64,000 bases of DNA from Prevotella sp. CAG:485 (GCA_000437495.1 FR897805.1:3870-67869), one strand, 5' to 3'. Shown: positions 16,015-24,993, counted from the stretch's first letter. Program-made: numbers and translations. The notes: generated by a model from the sequence alone, not told the origin.

Positions 16015-17202
16015 TCAGGCTTTTACACGCGCCATGCGGCGACGTATGTTAACATTCACTATGCACCAGTCGATGAGAGGCGCGAAACAGTTCATCAGAA
16101 GCACTGCCAGCATGGCACCTTCCGGATAACCCGTGTTGTAACAGCGTATCAATATGGCTATTACGCCTATCAGAAAGCCGTAGATATATTTGCCCAGACG
16201 GGTTCGGCACGAGGTTACCGGGTCTGTGGCCATAAACACCACCGCAAAGGCGAATCCGCCCAGACAGAGCTGCCACCACGGACCGAGGAATGCCACCGGA
16301 TATGTGGGTGTGGCGGTTGCCTGTGCCAGAAGCGACATCAGGATGCCACCCACCGTGGCCGACAGCATTATGCGCCACGAGGCCATGCCGAAGAGTAGCA
16401 AAACGGCCGCTCCTATCAGTATACAGAAGGTTGAAGTCTCGCCCCACGAGCCCGGAATGAAGCCCCAGAAGGCGTCGCTGAGCGTGAGATGCTCGCCTAT
16501 GGCGTTCGTTACATCTGCCAGCGGGTTGGTGCCACCGGCCGAGGCTATCTGGCCAAGGGGTGTCGCTCCCGTAAAACCATCAACTGTTGGCTGGCCCCCA
16601 AGCGAGATAAAGACCTTGTCGCCGCTCATCTTTGCCGGATAGGCAAAGAAGAGGAAAGCACGCGCCACCAGGGCCGGGTTCATGAAGTTGTAACCCGTGC
16701 CACCGAACACCTCTTTGCAGAAAATCACAGAGAAGGCCGTGGCCACGGCCAGCATCCACAACGGCGTGTCGATGGGGCAAATCATCGGTATCAGCATACC
16801 CGACACTAAAAAGCCCTCCTGTATCTCATGGCCGCGTATCTGAGCAAAGATAAACTCTATGCCCAGGCCCACAATGTAGGTTACAAACATCATGGGCAGC
16901 GTCATCATAAAGCCATACCACCAACATTCAAGCACATTGCAACCGGCACCGGTGGCGAGTCCATGCTGATAACCCACGTTCCACATACCAAACAGGCAGC
17001 AGGGCAGCAAAGCCAGAATCACTATTATCATAGTGCGTTTGGAGTCGTTGCTGTCGTGAATCTGGACCCCGGTTTTTGATGTGGTGTTGGGCGTATATAA
17101 GAATGTGTAGAATCCGTCGAACACGGAATGCAGCTTAGCATACTTGCCACCCTTCTCAAACTGTGGCTTTATGCGGTCGAGCTGCTCTTTTAACCTACTC
17201 AT
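16015..17202 (-). CDS. nqrB: Na+-translocating NADH:quinone reductase subunit B
   Basis: A 395-aa, ten-helix membrane subunit that houses the sodium path, riboflavin and a covalent FMN. The FMN threonine is in GFTGATPLGQ (about Thr214). Other signatures are 'SNDSKRTMIIVILALLPCCL' and 'GGTGYNFMNPALVARAFLFF' (the YNxxNPAL motif). The N-terminal cytosolic stretch 'FDGFYTFLYTP' is typical. Gaps to its neighbours are 7 and 26 nt. Confidence 0.97.
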   Translation of the reverse strand: MSRLKEQLDRIKPQFEKGGKYAKLHSVFDGFYTFLYTPNTTSKTGVQIHDSNDSKRTMIIVILALLPCCLFGMWNVGYQHGLATGAGCNVLECWWYGFMMTLPMMFVTYIVGLGIEFIFAQIRGHEIQEGFLVSGMLIPMICPIDTPLWMLAVATAFSVIFCKEVFGGTGYNFMNPALVARAFLFFAYPAKMSGDKVFISLGGQPTVDGFTGATPLGQIASAGGTNPLADVTNAIGEHLTLSDAFWGFIPGSWGETSTFCILIGAAVLLLFGMASWRIMLSATVGGILMSLLAQATATPTYPVAFLGPWWQLCLGGFAFAVVFMATDPVTSCRTRLGKYIYGFLIGVIAILIRCYNTGYPEGAMLAVLLMNCFAPLIDWCIVNVNIRRRMARVKA

Positions 17203-17228
17203 TGTTATAACTTATTTAAGAGTTAATG

Positions 17229-18566
17229 TTATTCCATTTCCTTGCGCAGGCTGTCGAGGCTGTCGCGAACCATCTGCTGCAGCGGCAACTTTGAGGTATC
17301 TACAAACTCGGGCAGCGCAAAGTCTTCGGGAGCCACTTCATAGATGCCCAACTTCTCCATCTTGTCGATGTTGTTGTCGGCTATGGCACGTAGCAGAAAT
17401 TCCGGATAAATGTCCATGGGGAATACGCTGTCGTACTCCTCGCTGAGTATGGGAGCGCGCCTGCCACCACGCAGCCTTGCGTCGAAGTCGAACTTGGCGC
17501 TGTGGCGGCGCAAGAATCCGGGGAATGAGCGTTTGACGCTGTATTTGCGCGGATTCAGACTTGCCCAGCCCATAAATTCGTCGGCATTGTCACCCTCGGC
17601 AATCACCGTAACCTGACGCCACGGACGCCTCAGATAACCCTCTGTGGCGCTTACGGCATGGCCGGTGAGCACATTGCCCGAAATGATGCGGTCTTTCTTC
17701 TCCGTTTTAATGGCAAAAGGCTTGAGCAGCGACGCTATGTCGCATCCTATCACCGTTTTCACCATGGCCGGATTCTCTACCATCGGTCCTGTTACAGCCA
17801 CCTTGGCCTCTGCATCCAGCTCTCCGGTGAGTCTAAGCCTGCCCATACGCACCGCTGTGCGGGCGTCGAGAGTCCATACCGTCTCACCCTTGTTCACCGG
17901 TTTGATAGCAGCTATCTGCGTGCCGACGTTACCGGCCGGATGAGGCCCTTCAAACTCCGTCACCACAGCTCCCGTGGCATTGATGCCTGAGCCGAAACGC
18001 ACGCCAAGATACACTTTGCCGTCGGTTAGTTGGCTCAACATCTCAATGCCGGCCTGCAGAGCGTCCTGGTCAGCGGCATCAATAAGTGCCGGAGCCAGAG
18101 GTGCGCTGTCGAACGCTGTGATAAAAATATCGCGGGGGCGGATGCCGGGAGTCGGTATAATGTCATACGGACGCTGGCTCATCATTGCCCATAAGCCTGA
18201 GCGGCAGAGGGCGTCGGTAATGCCTTCTGCGTCTGAGCCGATGGTGAATTTCACAGTCTCAAGGCCCTCTTTGCCGCAGTCAATCACCACCGACAATATG
18301 CGGCGGCGTTCTCCACGGTTGATTTCGGCTACTTCGCCGGCTGCCGGACTGGTAAGATAAAGGCCCTCATGCTCTTTGGCTTGAAGCACCGGAGTACCTT
18401 TGCCAACCTTATCGCCCGGCTTTACAAGTAACTTCCAGGTAAATCCGCCGAAGTCGGCCGGTACGATGCCGGCTTTTGACGGTGATATAGTTATTTCCCG
18501 CGACATATCTGCTTTCCCGGCCAAAGGTATGTCGAGGCCTTTCTTAATCTTGATGATTTCAGCCAT
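17229..18566 (-). CDS. nqrA: Na+-translocating NADH:quinone reductase subunit A
   Basis: Peripheral cytoplasmic subunit of NQR, first gene of the operon. The start at 18566 (MAEIIKIKKGLDIPLAGKAD) matches the family N-terminus; the frame continues upstream to 18632 without homology. 'VKPGDKVGKGTPVL', 'RPYDIIPTPGIRPRDIFITA' and the C-terminal 'MDIYPEFLLRAIADNNIDKM' are family signatures. Translated length is about 445 aa. The operon promoter lies 82 nt upstream. Confidence 0.96.
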   Translation of the reverse strand: MAEIIKIKKGLDIPLAGKADMSREITISPSKAGIVPADFGGFTWKLLVKPGDKVGKGTPVLQAKEHEGLYLTSPAAGEVAEINRGERRRILSVVIDCGKEGLETVKFTIGSDAEGITDALCRSGLWAMMSQRPYDIIPTPGIRPRDIFITAFDSAPLAPALIDAADQDALQAGIEMLSQLTDGKVYLGVRFGSGINATGAVVTEFEGPHPAGNVGTQIAAIKPVNKGETVWTLDARTAVRMGRLRLTGELDAEAKVAVTGPMVENPAMVKTVIGCDIASLLKPFAIKTEKKDRIISGNVLTGHAVSATEGYLRRPWRQVTVIAEGDNADEFMGWASLNPRKYSVKRSFPGFLRRHSAKFDFDARLRGGRRAPILSEEYDSVFPMDIYPEFLLRAIADNNIDKMEKLGIYEVAPEDFALPEFVDTSKLPLQQMVRDSLDSLRKEME

Positions 18567-18647
18567 TCGGATTATATTTAAACCGCACGCTCCGCAATGG
18601 AATGTGGTCATGCCGAAGCGTATGCGTTGCAAAGGTTAAATTCTCTG

Positions 18648-18678
18648 CAAAAATAATAAAAATTAACCACTCTTACAA
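18648..18678 (-). promoter_or_regulatory. Promoter of the nqrABCDEF operon
   Basis: -7 TATTTTTG (18648-18655) and TTG (18676-18678) with a 20-bp spacer on the minus strand. A second, imperfect box (AACCTTTG, 18630-18637) lies nearer the gene. Confidence 0.55.
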
Positions 18679-18723
18679 CTATGGGGTGATTTTATGGCTA
18701 AGGTGATTGGGAAGGGGAAGGGA

Positions 18724-18840
18724 GTTTAGGGAATTAAGGGCTTTAAGGAATTTAAGGAGCTTAAAGAGGTGAGGGAAAATAAGGATCTTAAGGAGTTTAA
18801 GGAATTTAAGGAGCTTAGGGAGATTTGGAAGGGTAAGGGG
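18724..18840 (+). repeat. Tandem repeat with 9-bp period, about 13 units
   Basis: Imperfect units of the form nTTAAGGAR (TTTAAGGAA, TTTAAGGAG, CTTAAGGAG and so on) run without slippage for about 117 bp. A 22-bp higher-order block recurs 54 bp apart. The strand is almost free of C. It lies between the TPR-gene terminator and the nqr promoter. The frame can be translated as KEF/KEL triplets, but nothing suggests a gene. Confidence 0.8.
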
Positions 18841-18857
18841 GAAGGGGAGAAGGCAAA

Positions 18858-18888
18858 GAAAAACTGCGCCGGCAATGCTGGCGCAGTT
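18858..18888 (-). terminator. Terminator of the TPR protein gene
   Basis: On the minus strand AACTGCGCC and GGCGCAGTT arms (18862-18888) are followed by a TTTTTC run. It is a strong GC-rich stem 24 nt past the stop. Confidence 0.85.
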
Positions 18889-18912
18889 GTATTTGAGTGC
18901 TATTCTAATATC

Positions 18913-20562
18913 TTACTTCAGATTCTTCAGACCGTTGGTGGCGTCGGCGTTGCCGGGCTGCAGGGTCAGAATCTTGTTGTAATAGTTGGTGGCAAGCTGT
19001 TTGTTACCGGCTTTGGCTGCTGCCATGGCAAGATAGTTGTACATGGTGATGGCATTGTTGATGAACGGTTTGTTCTTGTCGGCGGGGAGCTGCTCAAACA
19101 GGCTTACACCCTTGTTGAAGTCATCTATGGCTATGCTGCTTACTGCTGAAACAGGGGCATTGAGAATCTTTTCGCGGCCCATGAAGAAGTAGGTTGCCGG
19201 GTCGTTGGGATAGAGAGTCTTGGCTTTGGCGATGTAGCTGTTCAGGTCAGCGCTATACTGCTTGAAGGCCTCGGGATTCTCCTCTTTCATCTGCGATGCC
19301 ATGGCATAATTCAGAATCATGGCTGTGCGCAGTTCGCCTGAGCTGGGATTTTCAACCATCTTCATATAGTCGTTATAAGCTGCGGTGGCTGCCTTGTTGT
19401 CCTCTTTGTCGAGGTACAGATAGGCGAGTGCCTGGCGATAACGCGACTCTTTAGGATGCCGGTTGATAGCCTCTTCAAGCACTGTCTTGGCTTTGTCAAA
19501 CTCTTTGGCTTTGCTGAACTGGTCAGATACCAGAGTGTAGTCGATAAGAGCAAACGGGCGCATCTTCGGGTCTGCCTCGTGAGCTGCCCAGAGCTCCTGA
19601 GCCATAGCCGGCATCTGAGCTGCCAGTTCCGGAAGCTGAGCCGCATTCATGAAGCGGAAACGCATGGCTGAATAGTTGTTCGGGTTCTGACGAAGCAGCT
19701 GGCTGGCATAGTCATAGCCTTTCTTGTAATCCTTGTTCCAGAAAAGGAGGAAGGAGTATTCAGCCTCATCCTCGTCGAAGTGGTTGGGGTTGTTGACGTA
19801 TTTGCCGTACTGCTCCACAGCCTCGCGGAACATATTGTTGTTGTAATATGTGCGGGCGAGTTCGCGCTGGCCAAGAGCCGACTGCGGGTTGTGGTTGAGA
19901 AGCAGCTGAAGCACGCGGATAGACTCTTTCGGGTTACGTATCTTCAGAATGTCGGCATAGCGAACGTATGACTCGGCGGCTGTGGGGTCATAGCCGTAAG
20001 CCAGCTCGAAGTTTTGGTTAGCCTCACCCCATTTGCGGGCGTCGGCTGCCTGGTCGGCAAGGAAAAGATAATATTCCGGGTTTTCGGCATTCTTCTTGTA
20101 TGCCTTCTGCATGTGTTTCTCTATCTCTTTGGCGAAACGGTCGGCGTCAACGTCGTAGTAAGCGCGGGCTATTGCCACTTCTACCGATGATGCGTCTTTG
20201 CCGGCATTCTTGCCTGCGAGTTTGAATTGCTGTTCAGCCTCTTTGGAGTTGCCGTTCTGCAGGTCAACAAGACCTTTGCCCACGTAGTTGTAGGGGTATT
20301 TGGGGTTGGCGGCGATGCCGTTGGTGAAATCCTTTTCAGCGGCTGCCAGATCGGGTTTCTCCACCTGCATCTCTATCATGCCCAGATAATAGTACGATGC
20401 GGCTTTGTCGGTGCCGGGTTTGTCGAGGTTGCGCTCCAGAAGAGTGCGAGCCTGAGTAAAGCGCTGAGCTTTGTAGAATTCCACGCCATCTTTATAACCC
20501 TGAGCGCTTATGCTCATGGTAATGGCGGCAAATAAAAATGCTACTATGTATTTCAGTCTCAT
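18913..20562 (-). CDS. Secreted tetratricopeptide-repeat protein
   Basis: A 549-aa protein with a signal peptide (MRLKYIVAFLFAAITMSISA). At least eight TPR-like helical pairs follow throughout, for example 'YYLGMIEMQVEKPDLAAAEK', 'YVGKGLVDLQNGNSKEAEQQ' and 'QALAYLYLDKEDNKAATAAY'. In Bacteroidales such a protein commonly accompanies a PstS-like lipoprotein and an ExbB/ExbD/TonB set (from memory). Here the PstS-like gene is 228 bp upstream and the tonB set is 9 kb away. A periplasmic scaffolding role is inferred. It has its own promoter at 20660-20691. Confidence 0.75.
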   Translation of the reverse strand: MRLKYIVAFLFAAITMSISAQGYKDGVEFYKAQRFTQARTLLERNLDKPGTDKAASYYYLGMIEMQVEKPDLAAAEKDFTNGIAANPKYPYNYVGKGLVDLQNGNSKEAEQQFKLAGKNAGKDASSVEVAIARAYYDVDADRFAKEIEKHMQKAYKKNAENPEYYLFLADQAADARKWGEANQNFELAYGYDPTAAESYVRYADILKIRNPKESIRVLQLLLNHNPQSALGQRELARTYYNNNMFREAVEQYGKYVNNPNHFDEDEAEYSFLLFWNKDYKKGYDYASQLLRQNPNNYSAMRFRFMNAAQLPELAAQMPAMAQELWAAHEADPKMRPFALIDYTLVSDQFSKAKEFDKAKTVLEEAINRHPKESRYRQALAYLYLDKEDNKAATAAYNDYMKMVENPSSGELRTAMILNYAMASQMKEENPEAFKQYSADLNSYIAKAKTLYPNDPATYFFMGREKILNAPVSAVSSIAIDDFNKGVSLFEQLPADKNKPFINNAITMYNYLAMAAAKAGNKQLATNYYNKILTLQPGNADATNGLKNLK

Positions 20563-20659
20563 AGGTATGATTGGTTTTCCGGGTTTGAGCCGTTGAGGTC
20601 TGTTTTTATTATAACGCGCGTCCGGAGTATTTAATTACCCCGGCGCACGTTTTAGATTG

Positions 20660-20691
20660 CAAATTTAACACTTTTTTTCAATCCGCGCAAA
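20660..20691 (-). promoter_or_regulatory. Promoter of the TPR protein gene
   Basis: -7 TAAATTTG (20660-20667) and -33 TTTG (20688-20691) with an exact 20-bp spacer on the minus strand. Predicted leader is about 90 nt. Confidence 0.65.
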
Positions 20692-20703
20692 TCCGCTTGT
20701 GGT

Positions 20704-20739
20704 GGCCGATAAATCCTTTCGATACATTCTTTATCGGCC
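20704..20739. other. 10-bp stem-loop between the PstS-like and TPR genes
   Basis: GGCCGATAAA and TTTATCGGCC arms enclose a 16-nt loop. A second, smaller dyad (CGGAG/CTCCG) adjoins it. There is no T-run, so this is a folded 3' end or a protein site rather than a classic terminator. Confidence 0.5.
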
Positions 20740-20790
20740 GGCGGAGAGCCTCTCCGGTTTTACTAAAATTGCTTTTCCGGTGGATGATGC

Positions 20791-21795
20791 CTACTTGCTC
20801 ACCTTCACCACTCGGGGCTGTACGTTATAGGGCAGAATTCCCGTCTCGGAAATTATTTTCTGGCCTATAAAGCCCGTAAGGAAGGCATAGAAGCTGTGAG
20901 GCAGTGAGCCGTTGGGCGCTGTGCAGATTGCATATACTTTGCGGAACAGAGGATAGGAGCCGTTGAAAATATTGGCCTGATAGGGCTTCACTGGTTTCAG
21001 AGCATCGGTGGCACGCACAGGCAGCACCTTCACCTTATCGGTGAATTCAACGTTGACGGTATCGGTGGTGTTCTCAAGTTGCTTAACACGCTGTGCCATA
21101 GGCTGTTTGCCGGCGGCCTGAAGGCTGTCGCCAAGCCAGCTGACAGACATGATGCCAAGCACGTTGCGATTTTTCTGCACCATCTCAAACACATCCTTGT
21201 TGTTCTTTTGAGCGAAGGCGTTGGGGTTTTGCGAAATCATCTGTCCCTTGGGCAGGAACTTGTCGCGCATATAATTTACTGTAGAACTGCCTTCGTTGTC
21301 AAAGACTATCTTTATGGCCGAAGTGTCTGTGCCGGCAAGCTGATTCCAGTGCGAAATCTCGCCGCGCATAATCTGGCCCACTTCCTCCTCGGTGATGAAG
21401 TCAACGGGGTTATCCTTGTTGACCACAATAGCCACCGCGTCAACGGCAATGCACTGTTGCCTTACGTTGCGTTCCTGCTCCTGATGAATGCGCTGACATT
21501 CATCCTTGGTGAGTTCGCGCGTAACAATTATCAGTCGGCATTTGCCGGCTTTCAGCGAGTCTATGCAGGCGTTTTCGTTGAGGTAGCTGGGCAGGATGAA
21601 GGCTTCGGGATACTGATACTCGAAAACCTCGATTTCCTCTTCAAGTATGCGCCGGAAGCCGTCTTCGCAGGCTATGAAATCAGAACCTTTGGCGTATTCT
21701 CCTTTTTTATAGTCGGAGCAGGAAGAGGTCAGTGCCGTAACCACCAGAATGGCTGCGGCAAAGATGCTTATAAGTTGCGGTCTGTGTTTTTTCAT
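20791..21795 (-). CDS. PstS-like periplasmic substrate-binding lipoprotein
   Basis: A protein of about 334 aa in the phosphate-binding (PBP) superfamily. The start at 21795 (MKKHRPQLISIFAAAIL) puts a signal peptide before the lipobox LTSSC; the longer frame has no signal. 'VDAVAIVVNKDNPVDFITEE' and 'KIVFDNEGSSTVNYMRDKFL' resemble PstS ligand-loop segments (DGSGT-type, here NEGSST). No pstCAB permease genes are present, so it probably does not feed a classical phosphate ABC importer. It starts 2 nt after the stop of a small membrane protein gene. Confidence 0.75.
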   Translation of the reverse strand: MKKHRPQLISIFAAAILVVTALTSSCSDYKKGEYAKGSDFIACEDGFRRILEEEIEVFEYQYPEAFILPSYLNENACIDSLKAGKCRLIIVTRELTKDECQRIHQEQERNVRQQCIAVDAVAIVVNKDNPVDFITEEEVGQIMRGEISHWNQLAGTDTSAIKIVFDNEGSSTVNYMRDKFLPKGQMISQNPNAFAQKNNKDVFEMVQKNRNVLGIMSVSWLGDSLQAAGKQPMAQRVKQLENTTDTVNVEFTDKVKVLPVRATDALKPVKPYQANIFNGSYPLFRKVYAICTAPNGSLPHSFYAFLTGFIGQKIISETGILPYNVQPRVVKVSK

Positions 21796-21797
21796 TT

Positions 21798-22034
21798 TCA
21801 AGGTTTGTTTTTCCACAAACGATAGCCGCGCCAAACGCCGTATGCGCATAAGATGGCTCCGACTATTATTGCTATGGTAGGGGTGAAGATTTCAAATGTC
21901 TTGTTGGCCACGATGAGCAGAATGCCTATGCCGATGTAGAATATCACCATGAAGATGCCGAACCAGATGCGCATGGGAGCTGCTCCTTTCATGCTGTTGT
22001 TTCTGTTTCTCTCTTCTCTCTGATTGTTTTCCAT
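21798..22034 (-). CDS. Small membrane protein with two helices
   Basis: A 78-aa protein. ATG at 22034 (MENNQREERNRNNSMKGAAP) was chosen over an upstream in-frame start because the longer version adds only basic residues. Two hydrophobic helices are at about 23-45 and 50-70, separated by a short loop, with a charged RGYRLWKNKP tail. It is not recognised as a known family. The 2-nt gap to the PstS-like gene and shared strand indicate one operon. Confidence 0.65.
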   Translation of the reverse strand: MENNQREERNRNNSMKGAAPMRIWFGIFMVIFYIGIGILLIVANKTFEIFTPTIAIIVGAILCAYGVWRGYRLWKNKP

Positions 22035-22177
22035 GTTGCAGTGTATTTTTTGTTTTATCTTTTTAACAACTCTGTTTAAGGTTCTGTTCGTTGGCAACGG
22101 CTTTGCAGCTCAAAAAATCGCGCGGCCGCATAACCGTCTGAAAAGAGCCTCCCGCAGGTGTCGTAAACAGGCAGCTG

Positions 22178-22262
22178 AAAAAATCCCGACTGCTTAGACA
22201 GCTTAATCTGTCAGCTTAAGATTGAACGACGCGCATAGCCGTAACAGACTATGCGCGTCGGG
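22178..22262 (-). ncRNA. Structured RNA at the 3' end of the rpsP transcript
   Basis: On the minus strand, CCCGAC (22262-22257) pairs with GTCGGG (22190-22185), which is directly followed by ATTTTTT. Enclosed are a 12-bp stem (arms 22227-22238 and 22249-22260) and a small GACAG/CTGTC hairpin (22197-22212). The whole looks like a multibranched, terminator-like fold of about 85 nt starting some 23 nt beyond the rpsP stop. It could be just an elaborate terminator or a 3'-UTR-derived small RNA. Confidence 0.45.
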
Positions 22263-22285
22263 TTTTCTTAGCTGAGCGCCGGGAA

Positions 22286-22831
22286 TTAAGCTTCTTCAGC
22301 AGGTTTCTCTTCGCTTTGAGCTGCTTCGGCTTCGAGAGCGGCTTTAGCGGCAGCTTCTTGCTCGGCAAGCTTCTCTGCTTTTTTCTTGGCTATGCTCTCT
22401 TCACGAGTCTTGTTGACGTCAGATTCGTGTTTTTTGCGAGCCTGAGCCTGCTCGGTAGCCTTAGCCTCTTCCTTAGCCTTGCGGCCGGCGAGAGCTTTCT
22501 CGCGGTCAGCTTTCCAGGCGTTGAAACGACGTTCGGCCTCTTCCTGGCTGAAAGCGCCTTTCTTTACACCGCCGCGGAGGTGCCACATCAGCAGCACGCC
22601 TTCGCGCGACAGAATGTTGCGGGCGGTATCGGTGGGCTGTGCGCCCTGCTCTATCCAATACAAAGCGCGGTCGAAGTCCAGACTTATTGTAGCAGGATTA
22701 GTGTTCGGATTATAGGAACCTATCCTTTCAATAAATCTGCCATCTCGTGGCGCCCTGCTATCGGCGATTACAATCGGGTAGAACGCGTAGCCTTTGCGGC
22801 CATGCAGTTGCAGTCTGATCTTCGTTGCCAT
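22286..22831 (-). CDS. rpsP: 30S ribosomal protein S16
   Basis: Small-subunit protein. The N-terminal 80 residues form the S16 core ([20 protein letters not shown], then [20 protein letters not shown] with the typical DSRxPRDGRxIExxGxY motif). The remaining 100 residues are a Lys/Ala/Glu-rich, probably helical or disordered extension seen in Bacteroidetes S16, giving 181 aa against about 80-90 in other phyla. It is divergent from prfA. Confidence 0.96.
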   Translation of the reverse strand: MATKIRLQLHGRKGYAFYPIVIADSRAPRDGRFIERIGSYNPNTNPATISLDFDRALYWIEQGAQPTDTARNILSREGVLLMWHLRGGVKKGAFSQEEAERRFNAWKADREKALAGRKAKEEAKATEQAQARKKHESDVNKTREESIAKKKAEKLAEQEAAAKAALEAEAAQSEEKPAEEA

Positions 22832-22927
22832 AACTTACGGTCTGTTTTGAATTGAATTTTGGTTTTTGTTTTCTTTTTGCTTTCGCAGTTTTTGCCTCGC
22901 TGAGGCCTTCACTTGCTTTTGCGACTG

Positions 22928-22935
22928 CAAAGTTA
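22928..22935 (-). promoter_or_regulatory. -7 box of rpsP
   Basis: TAACTTTG on the minus strand, about 97 nt upstream of the start codon. No clear -33 element is seen. Confidence 0.5.
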
Positions 22936-22957
22936 ATGCTTTTTCGCGAATTTTCAT

Positions 22958-22965
22958 TAATTTCG
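22958..22965 (+). promoter_or_regulatory. -7-like box of prfA
   Basis: TAATTTCG, one mismatch from TAnnTTTG, 20 nt before the prfA ATG. Confidence 0.4.
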
Positions 22966-22985
22966 CGCAGAAATTTTTAAAAATA

Positions 22986-24095
22986 ATGCCTACACCCTCT
23001 TTACTCGACCGTCTGTCGGTGCTTGAAGACCGTTATCGCGAGGTGTCGACGCTTATTGCCGACCCTGATGTTATTGCCGATCAGCAACGCTATGTGAGGC
23101 TCATGCGCGAATATCATGATTTGGGTAAACTCGCCGAAACAGGTGCCCGTTACCGTGCCCTCATCAATGGTCTCAATGAGGCCAGAGCCATTATTGCCAA
23201 CGAGTCTGACGAGGAGTTGCGCGAGATGGCCAGGCAGGAAGCTGACGAGAATGCACGCCGGATTCCCGAGCTGGAAGAGCAGATAAAACTGATGCTGATT
23301 CCGCCAGACCCTGACGATGCCAAAAACTGCATTGTGGAACTTCGCTCGGGTACCGGCGGCGATGAAGCGGCTCTCTTTGCCGGCGATTTGTTTCGCATGT
23401 ACGAGAAATTTGCCGAACGCAAGGGCTGGACGCTGACTGTCTCTTCTGTCTCGCCGGGAACTGCCGGCGGCTTCAAGGAGATTGTCTTCACCCTCAGCGG
23501 TAACAACACTTACGGGGTGATGAAATATGAAAGCGGTGTTCACCGTGTGCAGCGAGTGCCTGCCACGGAAACGCAGGGTCGCGTGCATACGTCGGCGGCA
23601 ACGGTGGCAGTACTCCCCGAAGCCGCGCCATTTGAGGTGGAGATTCACGAAGGTGAGATTAAATGGGACACTTTCCGAAGCAGCGGCGCCGGCGGTCAGA
23701 ACGTCAATAAGGTGGAGAGCGGCGTGAGGTTACGCTATCCGTGGAAGAACCCGGAAACGGGTCAGACTGAGGAGATTCTGATTGAGTGTACGGAAACGCG
23801 CGACCAGCCCAAGAATAAGGAAAGGGCGTTGGCAAGGTTGCGTACCTTTATCTATGACCGCGAGCATCAGAAATATGTTGACGACATAGCCTCGCGCCGC
23901 AAGTCTATGGTCAGTACAGGCGACAGGTCGGCAAAAATCCGCACATACAATTTCCCGCAGGGTCGAATCACCGACCACCGCATCAACTTTACGGCTTATA
24001 ACCTGCAGGCTTTCCTCGACGGCGATATACAGCAGCTAATCGACGCTCTGACGGTGGCCGAGAATGCCTCCAAACTGGCGGAAGCAGAGCTGTAA
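22986..24095 (+). CDS. prfA: Peptide chain release factor 1
   Basis: RF1 recognises UAA and UAG and triggers peptide release. The start at 22986 (MPTPSLLDRLSVLEDRYREV) was chosen; the 40 codons in frame upstream are not RF-like and overlap the promoter. The RF1 codon-recognition tripeptide PxT is PAT (192-194) and the catalytic GGQ is at 236-238 (SSGAGGQNVNKVES). The length of 369 aa is as expected. Forty-two nt separate it from pyrF, suggesting an operon. Intact RF1 is relevant because an in-frame UAG interrupts the gene at 35.4-37.1 kb. Confidence 0.97.
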   Translation: MPTPSLLDRLSVLEDRYREVSTLIADPDVIADQQRYVRLMREYHDLGKLAETGARYRALINGLNEARAIIANESDEELREMARQEADENARRIPELEEQIKLMLIPPDPDDAKNCIVELRSGTGGDEAALFAGDLFRMYEKFAERKGWTLTVSSVSPGTAGGFKEIVFTLSGNNTYGVMKYESGVHRVQRVPATETQGRVHTSAATVAVLPEAAPFEVEIHEGEIKWDTFRSSGAGGQNVNKVESGVRLRYPWKNPETGQTEEILIECTETRDQPKNKERALARLRTFIYDREHQKYVDDIASRRKSMVSTGDRSAKIRTYNFPQGRITDHRINFTAYNLQAFLDGDIQQLIDALTVAENASKLAEAEL

Positions 24096-24137
24096 GTATC
24101 TGGTAATAAGGATAATACTTTTACACACACTAATATA

Positions 24138-24956
24138 ATGACAAGAAACGAACTGACAGCAGAGATAAAGCGCACAGGCAGCTTTTTGTGCGTGGGTCTC
24201 GACACTGACGTTGAAAAAATTCCGCAACATCTTCGGTCCAAAAAAGATGCCGTTTTGGAGTTCAACCGTGCCATCATCGACGCAACTGCGCCTTATTGCG
24301 TGGCTTACAAGCCCAACAGCGCCTTCTATGAATGTCGCGGCGCAGAGGGATGGGAGGAGTTGCGCCAAACGTGCCGTTACATCAAGGAGAAATATCCCAA
24401 TAAACTGCTCATCATCGACTGCAAACGCGGCGATATAGGCAACACGGCAAAGATGTATGCCAAAGCAATGTTTGAAGACCTTCAGGCCGACGCTGTTACG
24501 ATAGCACCTTATATGGGCAGCGACAGTGTGATGCCTTTCCTGGCTTACGAAGGCAAATGGGTTATTCTGCTTGACCTCACCTCTAATCCCTCGGCAAGTG
24601 ATTTCCAGCTCATCACCGATGCCGATAACACGCCTCTTTTTATTAATGTGTTGCGCCGCTCGCAAAAATGGGAAGGCGTGTCGGACTCAAACATGATGTA
24701 TGTGGTAGGTGCCACAAGGGCAGAGATGCTTGCCGAGATTCGCAAGGAAGTGCCTTCGAGCTTTCTGCTCGTTCCGGGCGTAGGCGCTCAGGGTGGTAGT
24801 CTCGAAGATGTCTGCCGTTATGGTCTGACAGCCGATTGCGGACTGTTGGTGAACTCATCGCGCGGCATCATCTATGCCTCCTCAGGTGAAGATTTTGCTC
24901 AGGCAGCTGCGGCAAAAGCTGAAGAAATGCGGAATCGGATGGTGGCTTTTGTGTGA
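24138..24956 (+). CDS. pyrF: Orotidine 5'-phosphate decarboxylase
   Basis: Last step of UMP synthesis. It is the longer, type 2 form (272 aa) with the active-site stretch [13 protein letters not shown] (92-104), where Asp94, Lys96 and Asp99 correspond to the catalytic network. '[16 protein letters not shown]' near the start and '[11 protein letters not shown]' toward the C-terminus (phosphate loop) are further signatures. It follows prfA on the same strand. Confidence 0.96.
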   Translation: MTRNELTAEIKRTGSFLCVGLDTDVEKIPQHLRSKKDAVLEFNRAIIDATAPYCVAYKPNSAFYECRGAEGWEELRQTCRYIKEKYPNKLLIIDCKRGDIGNTAKMYAKAMFEDLQADAVTIAPYMGSDSVMPFLAYEGKWVILLDLTSNPSASDFQLITDADNTPLFINVLRRSQKWEGVSDSNMMYVVGATRAEMLAEIRKEVPSSFLLVPGVGAQGGSLEDVCRYGLTADCGLLVNSSRGIIYASSGEDFAQAAAAKAEEMRNRMVAFV

Positions 24957-24959
24957 AAA

Positions 24960-24993
24960 TTTGCATGACTTTCGGATTTTATCCTTAAATTTG
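24960..24993 (+). promoter_or_regulatory. Promoter of the BspA-like gene
   Basis: -33 TTTG (24960-24963), 22-bp spacer, -7 TAAATTTG (24986-24993), 36 nt before the ATG at 25030. It starts immediately after the pyrF stop. Confidence 0.6.

Noticed and set aside
12714..18566. Rnf complex instead of NQR
   Set aside because: NqrF has the NADH/FAD plus 2Fe-2S layout, NqrA is present and RnfB/RnfC-type ferredoxin subunits are absent, so this is NQR.
18769..19149. Plus-strand frame starting in the 9-bp array (KEF/KEL repeats)
   Set aside because: It is a translation of the tandem repeat and then of the antisense strand of the TPR gene; no gene-like features.
22866..22985. Extended N-terminus of prfA
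   Set aside because: The 40 extra codons are not release-factor-like and cross the prfA -7-like box and the divergent rpsP promoter.
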